Below, in pieces: positions 52,725 through 60,379 of a DNA stretch of 64,000 bases. This DNA is from Sphingopyxis sp. (lineage in GTDB: Bacteria > Pseudomonadota > Alphaproteobacteria > Sphingomonadales > Sphingomonadaceae). The stretch is taken from NCBI GenBank assembly GCA_030145715.1, contig JAIXHQ010000003.1, positions 117,210 to 181,209 of the forward strand, read 5' to 3'. Both the position numbers and the translations under genes were made by a program. The notes under the pieces are model-generated. The model ran no database searches. It was not told the DNA's origin and saw only the letters and a list, made by a program, of their open reading frames with translations. The stretch's first letter is position 1, and each line of letters starts with the position of its first letter.

Positions 52725-53141
52725 TCACTGGGTCGCAAATGCTTTTCGCCGACTGGCCGAACCCGATGCATAGATAATCAAGAGCAGGATCGGGTAGGAA
52801 ATATATACTGAAAGCAGCGAATAGGGTCGCGCCATTATCTCCGAAAACATGAACTTCTGAATATGGCCGAAAATGGCGATCAACTGCCATCCGGTAATCC
52901 AGTAGGGCCAGAAATTGTGCGTCTTCAGGGCAATGAGCCAGAAGCTGAACAGAACCAGCAAGTCGATGACGAAGATATTGACTTCAATATTTTTCCAGGT
53001 CGGATACGGGCTTAGGACGCTGGTGAGGACCGAGGCGATCAGGGCGGTATAGGCCGCCCACCGTTCCAAGGGACCGCCGCGTCTGATCGCGACGGCCACC
53101 GTGATGAGCAGAACGACATAATAGATCGCCACGGACCACAT
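52725..53141 (-). CDS. Small integral membrane protein of unknown function
   Basis: 138 residues from ATG 53141 (a TTG four codons upstream is possible). Four hydrophobic segments (about 2-19, 29-45, 57-73 and 110-128), few charged residues, short basic C-terminus (SASRRKAFATQ). No family recognised. Lies 25 bases after the preceding unknown gene and 27 before the MarR-like gene, all leftward, so likely one transcription unit. Confidence 0.7.
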   Translation of the reverse strand: MWSVAIYYVVLLITVAVAIRRGGPLERWAAYTALIASVLTSVLSPYPTWKNIEVNIFVIDLLVLFSFWLIALKTHNFWPYWITGWQLIAIFGHIQKFMFSEIMARPYSLLSVYISYPILLLIIYASGSASRRKAFATQ

Positions 53142-53166
53142 TGTGGCAGTCAATCTTTACTGGAGT

Positions 53167-53547
53167 TCACGAAGCCTGCGCGACCGGCGCGGCGGCGATT
53201 TGGGTGCCCGACCGGTCGTTGCTGCCTTCGTCGACCAGCTTCGCGGCGGCCGGCTTCACGCCGGCGCCAAACATGCGGGTGCCGAGGCCGACGTCCTTTT
53301 GCGTGACGGTCAGCGCCAGATGCGCATCGGTCAGCAGTTGGCGGACCTCGCCGGCGGCGGCAAGCGCGTTCGCGACCTTCGCCATCGCTTCCTGCCCGAC
53401 GATCGCCGACATGTTGGTTTCGCGTCGTGCGGTCGGCAGGGTGGCGGCCAGTTGAGCGATGCGGATCATCGCTTCGTCGATCGCGTCTTCGGCGCGGTGC
53501 AGGTCGGAAGCGATTTTTTTCGCCGCAGAAACTCGTTCATTCAGCAT
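53167..53547 (-). CDS. Conserved-looking helical protein of unknown function
   Basis: 126 residues. Residues 1-90 are predicted as long helices (VSAAKKIASDLHRAEDAIDE; AMAKVANALAAAGEVRQLLT), ending in a flexible Ala/Pro tail. AAGGAAAAG precedes ATG. No signal peptide or known domain is recognised. The place next to the flagellar cluster hints at a motility or signalling role, but nothing in the sequence proves it. Confidence 0.65.
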   Translation of the reverse strand: MLNERVSAAKKIASDLHRAEDAIDEAMIRIAQLAATLPTARRETNMSAIVGQEAMAKVANALAAAGEVRQLLTDAHLALTVTQKDVGLGTRMFGAGVKPAAAKLVDEGSNDRSGTQIAAAPVAQAS

Positions 53548-53606
53548 CGTCTTTTCCTTGAAAAAGAATGCTAACGGTTCCCCCCCGCAGCATTCGTTCG
53601 AACATG

Positions 53607-54104
53607 TCAGGTCAGAACACGACCGAGTCCGACAAGGATCGAATAGAGGGCGGAGAAAGCCAGGATCGTCGCAAATGCGATCAAAACTGGCCAGATTATC
53701 CTTTCCATCAACCCGTGCCGGTTGGCCGGCTGGGACGCGGTAGGAAATGGCAAACCAATATCGAATAGCCGCCGAAACGAACTTCGCCCCACATCCGCAT
53801 CGTCCGGCGGAGCGATGTCGCCTAGGTCGATCAATTGATATGTCAAAGGCTGATAAGGGGTAACATGGTCAAAGACACCGTTAACAGCCAAGATGCGAGC
53901 CGCTTCTATCCTGTTGGAAACATTGAGTTTCTTAAGGACGCGACGCACGCGTTCATCAACGGTGTGCGGCGACACGTTCATCAGGCGGGCGATCTGCTTG
54001 GAATTTTTGTGCTCGTAAACATGCCGCAATGTTTCAATCTGCGCCGCCGACAGCAGGCTGATGTAATTGTCGGGGTCGCCTTGCACCGGTTTGGAATAGA
54101 GCAT
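53607..54104 (-). CDS. Membrane-anchored LuxR-type DNA-binding protein
   Basis: 165 residues from ATG 54104 (GTG one codon earlier also possible). A GerE/LuxR helix-turn-helix lies at the N-terminus (LSAAQIETLRHVYEHKNSKQ, IARLMNVSPHTVDERVRRVL, KKLNVSNRIEAARIL, about 17-71), there is no sensor domain, and a single membrane helix sits at the C-terminus (IIWPVLIAFATILAFSALYS). The DNA-binding domain would therefore be held at the inner membrane with a very short outer tail. Such reversed LuxR proteins occur in sphingomonads; their signal is unknown. Confidence 0.8.
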   Translation of the reverse strand: MLYSKPVQGDPDNYISLLSAAQIETLRHVYEHKNSKQIARLMNVSPHTVDERVRRVLKKLNVSNRIEAARILAVNGVFDHVTPYQPLTYQLIDLGDIAPPDDADVGRSSFRRLFDIGLPFPTASQPANRHGLMERIIWPVLIAFATILAFSALYSILVGLGRVLT

Positions 54105-54225
54105 CACGAGTCGAAATCAAGTTGGTCACGCCGTTCGCCGACGCTTTTTCCAATCAGGACGACGAGCGGGCGCGACCTGCATATCGTCACGGGGAAGCGA
54201 GGCCAGACGTCGCCGTGCGCGAAGG

Positions 54226-55833
54226 CTAGTTGCGCCGCTCGATCAGGCCGCGCGCGATCACCTGCGCCTGAATTTCCGCCGCGCCTTCGAAAATATTGAG
54301 GATCCGGGCGTCACACAGAACCCGGCTGATCTCATATTCCAGCGCATAGCCGTTGCCGCCGTGAATCTGCAGGCCGGCGTCGGCGTTCGACCAGGCGGTC
54401 CGTGCCGCAAACAACTTTGCCATACCCGCCTCAATATCGCAGCGTTTGCCGCTGTCCTTGGCGCGCGCCGCAGCATAGCTCAGCTCGCGCGCGGTGACGA
54501 AGTCGACCAGGCTCATCGCCAGCTTGTCCGCGACGCGCGGGAAATGGACGATCGCCTTGCCGAACTGCTTGCGCGCGAGCGCATAGTCCAGCGCCAGTTC
54601 AAGCGCGCGCCGCGCCACCCCGACCGCGCGCGCCGCGGTCTGGATGCGCGCGCCCTCGAACGTGTGCATCAACTGCTTGAAACCCTGTCCCTCCGCGCCG
54701 CCCAGCAGCGCATCGGCGGGCGCCGTCATCGCGTCGAACTGCAAGGCATATTCGCGCATCCCGCGATAGCCGAGTACCTCGATCTCGCTGCCGGTCATCC
54801 CCTTGGCCGGAAACGGGTTCCCCTCGTCGCCGCGCGGCTTGGGAACGAGGAGCATCGACAGCCCGGCATAGCCCTTTGCGTCGGGCATCGTGCGCGCAAG
54901 CAAGGTCATCAGGTCCGATCGCGCCGCATGGGTGATCCAGTTTTTCGCACCGTCGATGACCCATTCGCCTCGATCGCCGCGCCGCGCCCGCGTCTGGAGA
55001 GAGCCGAGGTCCGATCCGGTGTCGGGTTCGGTGAAGACCGCGGTCGGCAGAATTTCACCGCTGGCTATCCGCGGCAGCCATTGCGCCTTTTGCGCGTCGG
55101 TGCCGCCCGTAATGATCAGTTCGCCGGCAATCTCTGACCGCGTGCCGAGCGACCCCGCGCCGATCCAGCCACGCGACAATTCTTCGGTGACGATGCACAT
55201 CACCAGCTTTGACAGGCCAAGCCCGCCATGGGCTTCGGGAATACAGACGCCGAACGTGCCCATGTCGGCCATCGCCCGGACGACCGTATCGGGAATCAGC
55301 GCGTTGGCGAGGTGCCAGCCATGGGCGTGCGGAACGATCTGGTCGTCGGTAAAGCGCCGAAACTGATCGCGAATCGAATCGAGGTCCAGATCGTTCAGCG
55401 ATTCGCCGGGCCATTGGCCGTCGGCCAGCGCCGCCGCGACGTTCGCGCGCAACCCGGCATGATCCGCGTCGAGCAGTTCGACGCAGGTCTCGGCGAGCGA
55501 TCGTGCCGCCGCGCTCAGCCCCAGGTCGGCCGGCCGAAAGATTTCATTCTGCCCCATCGGCAGGCCGCCGACGAGCTGGCCGATGGCCTCGGCGAAAGCG
55601 AGCGTAGCGACGGCATCATCCAGCGGGCGCGCTTCCGTCCGCGATTCGGACCATTGCAGCACCGCCTCCAGCGCCGCGACCGTCGTTGCGACCCATGCGA
55701 ACCCATGCGCCGCGCGCTGTTCTCGATCGATTGGCGCATGTGCCAGCCGTTGGGCCAGGCATCCCTCGGCCGCCCCACGATAGGTTTCGGCGGCACAAAG
55801 CGCGGCGCGAAGGTCGATCATGCTAAACGACAT
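54226..55833 (-). CDS. mcd: (2S)-Methylsuccinyl-CoA dehydrogenase (Mcd-type acyl-CoA dehydrogenase)
   Basis: 535 residues. An about 150-residue helical N-terminal extension (with QLVGGLPMGQNEIFRPADLG) precedes a complete acyl-CoA dehydrogenase: FTEPDTGSDLGSLQTRARRG, AKNWITHAARSDLMTLLART, GMTGSEIEVLGYRGMREYAL, EGQGFKQLMHTFEGARIQTA, ARKQFGKAIVHFPRVADKLA, IHGGNGYALEYEISRVLCDA. This extension and the WITHAAR and GMTGSEIEVLGYRG blocks are typical of Mcd of the ethylmalonyl-CoA pathway, which oxidises methylsuccinyl-CoA to mesaconyl-C1-CoA. Start at 55833 or 55821; no strong ribosome-binding site for either. Downstream of an Mct-type gene. Confidence 0.82.
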   Translation of the reverse strand: MSFSMIDLRAALCAAETYRGAAEGCLAQRLAHAPIDREQRAAHGFAWVATTVAALEAVLQWSESRTEARPLDDAVATLAFAEAIGQLVGGLPMGQNEIFRPADLGLSAAARSLAETCVELLDADHAGLRANVAAALADGQWPGESLNDLDLDSIRDQFRRFTDDQIVPHAHGWHLANALIPDTVVRAMADMGTFGVCIPEAHGGLGLSKLVMCIVTEELSRGWIGAGSLGTRSEIAGELIITGGTDAQKAQWLPRIASGEILPTAVFTEPDTGSDLGSLQTRARRGDRGEWVIDGAKNWITHAARSDLMTLLARTMPDAKGYAGLSMLLVPKPRGDEGNPFPAKGMTGSEIEVLGYRGMREYALQFDAMTAPADALLGGAEGQGFKQLMHTFEGARIQTAARAVGVARRALELALDYALARKQFGKAIVHFPRVADKLAMSLVDFVTARELSYAAARAKDSGKRCDIEAGMAKLFAARTAWSNADAGLQIHGGNGYALEYEISRVLCDARILNIFEGAAEIQAQVIARGLIERRN

Positions 55834-55873
55834 TTTCAAAAATGGCCGTGGTGGCGGAACGAGCGGGCATGTC

Positions 55874-57085
55874 TTAAGTCTCCGGATGGCGGTCGGCGCC
55901 AACGATACCGGCATCGATCAGGCGCGCGATCTCCCCCGAAGAAAGCGAAAGGCGCTCGCTCAATATTTCTTCGCTATGCTGGCCGTTGCGCGGCGCCGGG
56001 CGCGGAGGCTGGCGGTCGCGTTGCGGCAGCGTCGCAAAACTTCCCGCCGCCGGATAGGCAAAGCCGCTGGGATTCTGCGCCGTTCCAAAGATCGGATTGC
56101 CCGCGACGAGCGCGGGATCCTGCACCGCCTCATGCATCGTGCGATAGGGGGAATGGACGATCCCGCCGGCGTCGAACGCCGCGGCAAGGTCGGCATGGTC
56201 GCGGCCCACGATCGCCGCCTCGAATATCGGATACAGTGTATCGCGATGGTCGAAACGCAGCCCGTCATCGCTTGCAAAGGACAGGCCAAGGGCCGCTTCG
56301 ACTGCGGCGATCGCTTCGCCAAGGCCAAGCGCGACGACCAGATTCGCCCACTGACGCGGCGTCACCACGACGATCATCGTACGGTGGCCGTCGCGGGTCA
56401 CGAAATCGCGGCCGAACAGGCCATAGACCGCATTGCCAAGGCGCGGTCGGTCGGTGCCCGCATAAAGGACTTCGGCGACGCCGCCCAGATTGGCAACCGT
56501 GCCGATCGCGACATCGGACAAGGGCACGCGAACCTCGCCGCCCTCGCCCGTCGCGCCGCGCCGCTGTATCGCCGCCAGCAACGCAAAGGCAGCATAGGCG
56601 CCGGTCAGCAGGTCCCATGCGGGCAGCACATGATTGACCGGATCAGGCCCGGCGCCGGTCAGCATCGGATAACCGACGCTGTTGTTCACCGTGTAATCGA
56701 GCGCGGGCGATCCGTCGGCCCATCCCATCACCCGCACCGTAACCAGGTCGGGGCGATCCCTGGCCAAAATATCGTGCGACAGAAACCCGTTCACCGGAAA
56801 ATTCGTCACAAACTGTCCGGTCGCGCGGATCAGCCCCTGCAGCAGTTCGCGCCCTTCGGCTCGCCCAAGGTCGAGCGCGACCGACTTTTTCGCGCGGTTG
56901 AGATTTTCCCAATAGAGCGAGTCATTGGCCTGGGTAACGGGCCAGCGGCGAAAATCGGGCCCGCCGCCGATCTGATCGACGCGAACTACCTCCGCTCCCA
57001 TTTGTGCGCAGTACAGCCCGGCGGTGGGGGAAGCGACGAACGAAGAGGCCTCTATCACCGAAAGGCCGTTCAAAAGATCGTACAT
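55874..57085 (-). CDS. mct: 2-Methylfumaryl-CoA isomerase (mesaconyl-CoA C1-C4 CoA transferase, Mct-type)
   Basis: 403 residues, family III (CaiB/BaiF) CoA transferase. Features of the Mct branch: FVASPTAGLYCAQMGAEVVR, QIGGGPDFRRWPVT, ALDYTVNNSVGYPMLTGAGP, VNHVLPAWDLLTGAYAAFAL with the expected catalytic Asp158, TDRPRLGNAVYGLFGRDF, and the C-terminal APRNGQHSEEILSERLSLSS. Mct moves CoA from C1 to C4 of mesaconate. Adjacent mcd would supply mesaconyl-C1-CoA. A different CaiB-type substrate cannot be excluded. Confidence 0.75.
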   Translation of the reverse strand: MYDLLNGLSVIEASSFVASPTAGLYCAQMGAEVVRVDQIGGGPDFRRWPVTQANDSLYWENLNRAKKSVALDLGRAEGRELLQGLIRATGQFVTNFPVNGFLSHDILARDRPDLVTVRVMGWADGSPALDYTVNNSVGYPMLTGAGPDPVNHVLPAWDLLTGAYAAFALLAAIQRRGATGEGGEVRVPLSDVAIGTVANLGGVAEVLYAGTDRPRLGNAVYGLFGRDFVTRDGHRTMIVVVTPRQWANLVVALGLGEAIAAVEAALGLSFASDDGLRFDHRDTLYPIFEAAIVGRDHADLAAAFDAGGIVHSPYRTMHEAVQDPALVAGNPIFGTAQNPSGFAYPAAGSFATLPQRDRQPPRPAPRNGQHSEEILSERLSLSSGEIARLIDAGIVGADRHPET

Positions 57086-57238
57086 CGCCGCCCAATCTCG
57101 CGCGAAAATGCGGCTTCAACAGCCGATTGAAGCCATCTGGTGCAGCGGACTGGATCGGAATCCATGACCGCTGCCTTCGGAATTTGCACTAACAGCCTAG
57201 GCCGTTTGGCGCCAGAGCCTCATTTCTACCCACTAAAC

Positions 57239-57253
57239 CTCTATTATATAGAG
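57239..57253. promoter_or_regulatory. Palindrome over the mct promoter
   Basis: CTCTAT-TAT-ATAGAG, perfect 6-base arms, overlapping the proposed -10 of the mct-mcd promoter. Possible operator of unknown regulator. Confidence 0.35.
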
Positions 57254-57270
57254 ATAAAATGAAGATTCAA
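57243..57270 (-). promoter_or_regulatory. Candidate sigma-70 promoter of mct-mcd
   Basis: Minus strand TTGAAT (57265-57270), 16-base spacer, TATAAT (57243-57248). About 155 bases upstream of the mct start, so the leader would be long. Confidence 0.45.
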
Positions 57271-57342
57271 GGCCTCCGGTGTCCTGCCGCTGCGAGGCGA
57301 GTCTCGGACCGCCAATGTCTATTGATTTGCTAGGCTCATATT

Positions 57343-57356
57343 TGGTATCGATACCA
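57343..57356 (+). promoter_or_regulatory. LacI-family operator of the second locus, copy 1
   Basis: TGGTATCGATACCA, a perfect 14-base palindrome 16 bases before the esterase start codon (57372), just upstream of GGAAGGA. Two near copies lie at 60242-60255 and 60308-60321. The LacI-type regulator at 58306-59307 is the likely binder. Confidence 0.75.
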
Positions 57357-57371
57357 TTCGGAAGGACTTTC

Positions 57372-58277
57372 ATGCTCGATCCTGATATAGCGGCCCATAT
57401 CGGCACGCCCCCCGAAATGCCGCCACTGACACCGGATCTCATTCCCCTGCTGCGCGCCAATATGGCGATGATGGCGGCGGCGATGCCAGGGGCGGACATC
57501 GACCATGTCGCAGACTTTGATGCCGATGGCGTTCCGGTCCGTTTGTATCGCCCCGCATCCGCTGCCCCCTTGCCTCTGTTGGTTTTCCTGCATGGCGGCG
57601 GCTGGATGTTCGGCGACCTGGACACCCACGATTCCATGACCCGCCACCTCGCGGCCGCTAGCGGCTGCGCCGTGCTCGGTGTCGGCTATCGCCTTGCGCC
57701 CGAGCATAAATTCCCGGCCGGACTCGATGATGCGATGATCGCACTCGGCTGGGCGCGCAGGTCTGCTGCCGAGCTGGGCTGCGATCCCGATCGCATCGGG
57801 CTGGGCGGCGAAAGCGCCGGCGGGAACCTCGCCGCCGCCGCGACGCTGCGCCTTCGTGACGAAAGGAAGCCGCAGCCGCTATTCCAACTGCTGATCCATC
57901 CGGCGACCGATATGCGCTTCTCACTTCCCTCGTTCACCGAGATTGTCGTGCCCGGTCTATCGAAAGCCTATCTGGACGTCTGCCGCGAATATTATCTCGG
58001 CGATATGTCTGAAGCGCATCCGTTCGTGTCGCCGCTTCGCGCGGAAAGCCATGCCGACCTTGCCCCGGCGATCGTGCTGACCGCGTCCGAAGACCCGCTA
58101 CGCGACGATGGCGAATATTATGCCGCGGCCCTCGTCCGCGCCGGGGTCGCAACATTGGCGCAGCGTCTGCCGGGTCTGCCGCACGGATTTCAGTTCCTGC
58201 CGATCACGATTCCTGCGGTCAGGGCCGCCAACGACTTGATCGGGGGGCTAGTCCGCCGCTACTTCGCGACTGCATAA
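57372..58277 (+). CDS. HSL-family alpha/beta-hydrolase esterase 1
   Basis: 301 residues, no signal peptide. HGGGW oxyanion motif (74-78), RLAPEHKFPAGLDD block, GESAGG nucleophile elbow (Ser148), late ASEDPLRDDGE (Asp) and LPHGFQF (His): a complete hormone-sensitive-lipase type carboxylesterase of the cytoplasm. Start fixed by GGAAGGA before ATG 57372. Placed before the LacI regulator gene (28 bases), with a perfect palindromic operator in its leader. Likely deacylates an imported ester (inference). Confidence 0.88.
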   Translation: MLDPDIAAHIGTPPEMPPLTPDLIPLLRANMAMMAAAMPGADIDHVADFDADGVPVRLYRPASAAPLPLLVFLHGGGWMFGDLDTHDSMTRHLAAASGCAVLGVGYRLAPEHKFPAGLDDAMIALGWARRSAAELGCDPDRIGLGGESAGGNLAAAATLRLRDERKPQPLFQLLIHPATDMRFSLPSFTEIVVPGLSKAYLDVCREYYLGDMSEAHPFVSPLRAESHADLAPAIVLTASEDPLRDDGEYYAAALVRAGVATLAQRLPGLPHGFQFLPITIPAVRAANDLIGGLVRRYFATA

Positions 58278-58305
58278 TATCCGGCATTATCGGGGGACGT
58301 TTGTA

Positions 58306-59307
58306 ATGGGCAGGATCGGCAAGGACGCACGTCCGACCATGGAAAGGGTCGCGACGCTGGCTGGCGTCTCGAAAATCACCGTCTCGCGCGCGCTGCGCGG
58401 AAGCGACCTTGTCCGTACCGAGGTGCGCGAACGCATCATACAGGTCGCGAACGAGGTCGGTTATCGGATGAACGTAGCAGCGCGCAGCCTGCGCACGCGA
58501 CAGACCCGCACGATCGCCGTTGTCATCGACCAGATCGATCCGGGCCGCCAGTCGCACACCGACCCGCTGATTCTGTCGATCATCGGCGGCCTTCTCGAAA
58601 CGCTGACCCCGGCCGGCTATTCAACGCTGCTTACCACCAACGAGCATTTCCTGTCGTCCAGCGCGGTCGGGGCCGACGGCGCCGTCATGCTGGGTCAAGG
58701 TGAAGGGGCGCATCGCGTCAGCCAGGCGTCGATAATGAACCTGCCGATGGTGGTCTGGGGCGAACCCGTTCCCGGCGTCAGCGCAAAGGTCGTGGGCAGC
58801 GACAATCGCATGGGCGGAAAGCTTGCCGCCGAACATCTCGTCGACCGCGGCGCCACCCGTCTGCTGTTTCTGGGTGATGTCCAGCATCCCGAAATCGCGG
58901 CCCGGCTGGAAGGCTTTCGCGAGGCGCTGGCGTCCAGCGATGCGCGGCTCGCCGGCGCCCTGTCCTGTCCCTTTACCGCAGAGGGCGGCGCCCAGGCCGT
59001 CGGGGAGGCTCTGGACGGCGGAATGGCATTCGATGCCGTGTTCGCCGCCAGCGATTTCATCGCAGCGGGCGCCTGTGATACGCTGGCGGCGCGGGGCCTT
59101 TCGGTGCCGGGCGACGTTGCGATTATCGGTTTCGACGACGCCCCGATCGCCAGCGTGCATCGCCCCTCGATCAGTTCGATCCGGCAGGACGGGGCAGAAG
59201 CGGGCCATGCGCTCGCCCACGCCGTCATCGCGCTTATCGAGGGGAACGCCCCCGCTGCGGCCCGCGCCCTTCCCGTGCAGTTGATCGCGCGCGAGACGAG
59301 CCGCTAA
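58306..59307 (+). CDS. LacI-family transcriptional regulator of the ester/trehalose locus
   Basis: 333 residues. Helix-turn-helix TMERVATLAGVSKITVSRAL (11-30), hinge YRMNVAARSLRT, sensor domain with GVDGAVMLGQG-like core, VGSDNRMGGKLAAEHLVDRG, VFAASDFIAAGACDTLAARG, and VAIIGFDDAPIASVHRPSIS. Probably cotranscribed with esterase 1. TGGTATCGATACCA-type operators at three promoters in 57-60.4 kb are its likely targets. Stop overlaps that of the opposing esterase gene by 4 bases. Confidence 0.9.
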   Translation: MGRIGKDARPTMERVATLAGVSKITVSRALRGSDLVRTEVRERIIQVANEVGYRMNVAARSLRTRQTRTIAVVIDQIDPGRQSHTDPLILSIIGGLLETLTPAGYSTLLTTNEHFLSSSAVGADGAVMLGQGEGAHRVSQASIMNLPMVVWGEPVPGVSAKVVGSDNRMGGKLAAEHLVDRGATRLLFLGDVQHPEIAARLEGFREALASSDARLAGALSCPFTAEGGAQAVGEALDGGMAFDAVFAASDFIAAGACDTLAARGLSVPGDVAIIGFDDAPIASVHRPSISSIRQDGAEAGHALAHAVIALIEGNAPAAARALPVQLIARETSR

Positions 59308-60230
59308 AGGCGCTTGCGGAAAAATTCCGCGACGATTGCATAGGTTTCGACCGACTCGGGCAGATCGACGTCCATATGATGCGCGTGCCAGAGACCGTCG
59401 AACAAGACGAAGTCGGCCGCGACCCCCGCCGCAAGAAGCCGGCGGTGCATGACGGAGACCGCGCTGGCCGCAAAATCACGCGTTGCCGAGATCAACAGGC
59501 TGGGCGGAAATCGCGCCAACAGTTCGGGATGGTCGGCGGCCAGCACCAGCGGATCCGAAAGGTCCGCGCCCGCAAAATAAGGCAGTTCCTCCAGCTTCGG
59601 CGCCGCGCCGGATCCTCCGCGCGGATCGAACAGCCTTTGCGCGCGCGCCGCATCGCCTGCAAAAGGGAGCGGTGCGCCATGAAAGATGCCGAGAGCACCG
59701 GGAAGCGGCACCCCGCCGCGCAGGACATGCGCGACCATCTGCGTCGTCAGCACCGCGCCCGCCGAGCAGCCATAGACGCCGATCCGCGATGGATCGACCT
59801 GATCGATCAGCCAGCGATAGACCGCGACCGCGTCGTCGACCGCCGCCGGATAGACATGTTCGGGAGCAAGGCGATAATCCACCGCGACCACCCGCATCCC
59901 CGACACGGCGGCGATCGGTACGGCCTCCAACAGCGCGCCCGGCCCCTCTCCCCACATGAAAGCGCCGCCGTGAAGGCATAGCAGAGCGGGTGAATGGCTC
60001 GCGCCGTCGGCGGGAACGACGTCATAAATCTCGACCCCGCCGACCATATTCCGGCTGATCTCGACCGGATATTTCTTCAACGCCTTGTCGAGCAGTCGCT
60101 GGTTGTAATCGGCAAAAAAAGGCCGTGCTTCCGCCAGATCGACGGGCGCGGCGGATTCGCCCAGATGCGCGGCAAACCGTGCCTTCGCTTCGGCGCTGAC
60201 CCATGGGCCGAATTGTTCCATGTCGCTCAT
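59304..60230 (-). CDS. HSL-like alpha/beta-hydrolase esterase 2
   Basis: 308 residues, no signal peptide. HGGAF oxyanion motif (87-91), VDYRLAPEHVYPAAVDDAVA, nucleophile elbow GCSAGA (Ser156; Cys and Ala in place of the usual residues), later SATRDFAASA (Asp) and GLWHAHHMD (His). Reads leftward from an operator-bearing promoter facing the TonB receptor gene. More like esterase 3 (GSSAGA) than esterase 1, suggesting a duplication. Confidence 0.85.
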   Translation of the reverse strand: MSDMEQFGPWVSAEAKARFAAHLGESAAPVDLAEARPFFADYNQRLLDKALKKYPVEISRNMVGGVEIYDVVPADGASHSPALLCLHGGAFMWGEGPGALLEAVPIAAVSGMRVVAVDYRLAPEHVYPAAVDDAVAVYRWLIDQVDPSRIGVYGCSAGAVLTTQMVAHVLRGGVPLPGALGIFHGAPLPFAGDAARAQRLFDPRGGSGAAPKLEELPYFAGADLSDPLVLAADHPELLARFPPSLLISATRDFAASAVSVMHRRLLAAGVAADFVLFDGLWHAHHMDVDLPESVETYAIVAEFFRKRL

Positions 60231-60241
60231 ACCACCCCATA

Positions 60242-60255
60242 TGTTATCGATAGCA
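60242..60255 (-). promoter_or_regulatory. LacI-family operator of the second locus, copy 2
   Basis: TGTTATCGATAGCA, 12 of 14 bases as in TGGTATCGATACCA, 12 bases before the esterase 2 start codon. Confidence 0.6.
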
Positions 60256-60307
60256 GCGCCGAGTGCGCGTCAACGATAGCGTTTTGCGTGCCGGTATCAA
60301 GGGCTAT

Positions 60308-60321
60308 TGACATCGATACCA
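60308..60321 (+). promoter_or_regulatory. LacI-family operator of the second locus, copy 3
   Basis: TGACATCGATACCA, 12 of 14 bases as in the perfect copy. It overlaps TTGACA (60307-60312), a likely -35 of the receptor promoter. A partial half-site GGTATCA lies at about 60293. Confidence 0.65.
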
Positions 60322-60379
60322 TTTTATCACATTCCTCACCTTGACCGGGGGAATCCGGCTATCCTTTGGGAGGGAAGAG

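Noticed and set aside
53548..53606. ACCGTTAG upstream of the unknown gene at 53167-53547 as a fifth sigma-28 promoter
   Set aside because: The -10 resembles the class but the bases at the -35 position (AACG) do not match TTAA.
60242..60321. Paired operators as a mobile-element inverted repeat or attachment site
   Set aside because: The repeats are short, match the single perfect operator before esterase 1, and flank no transposase or integrase; a regulatory reading is simpler.
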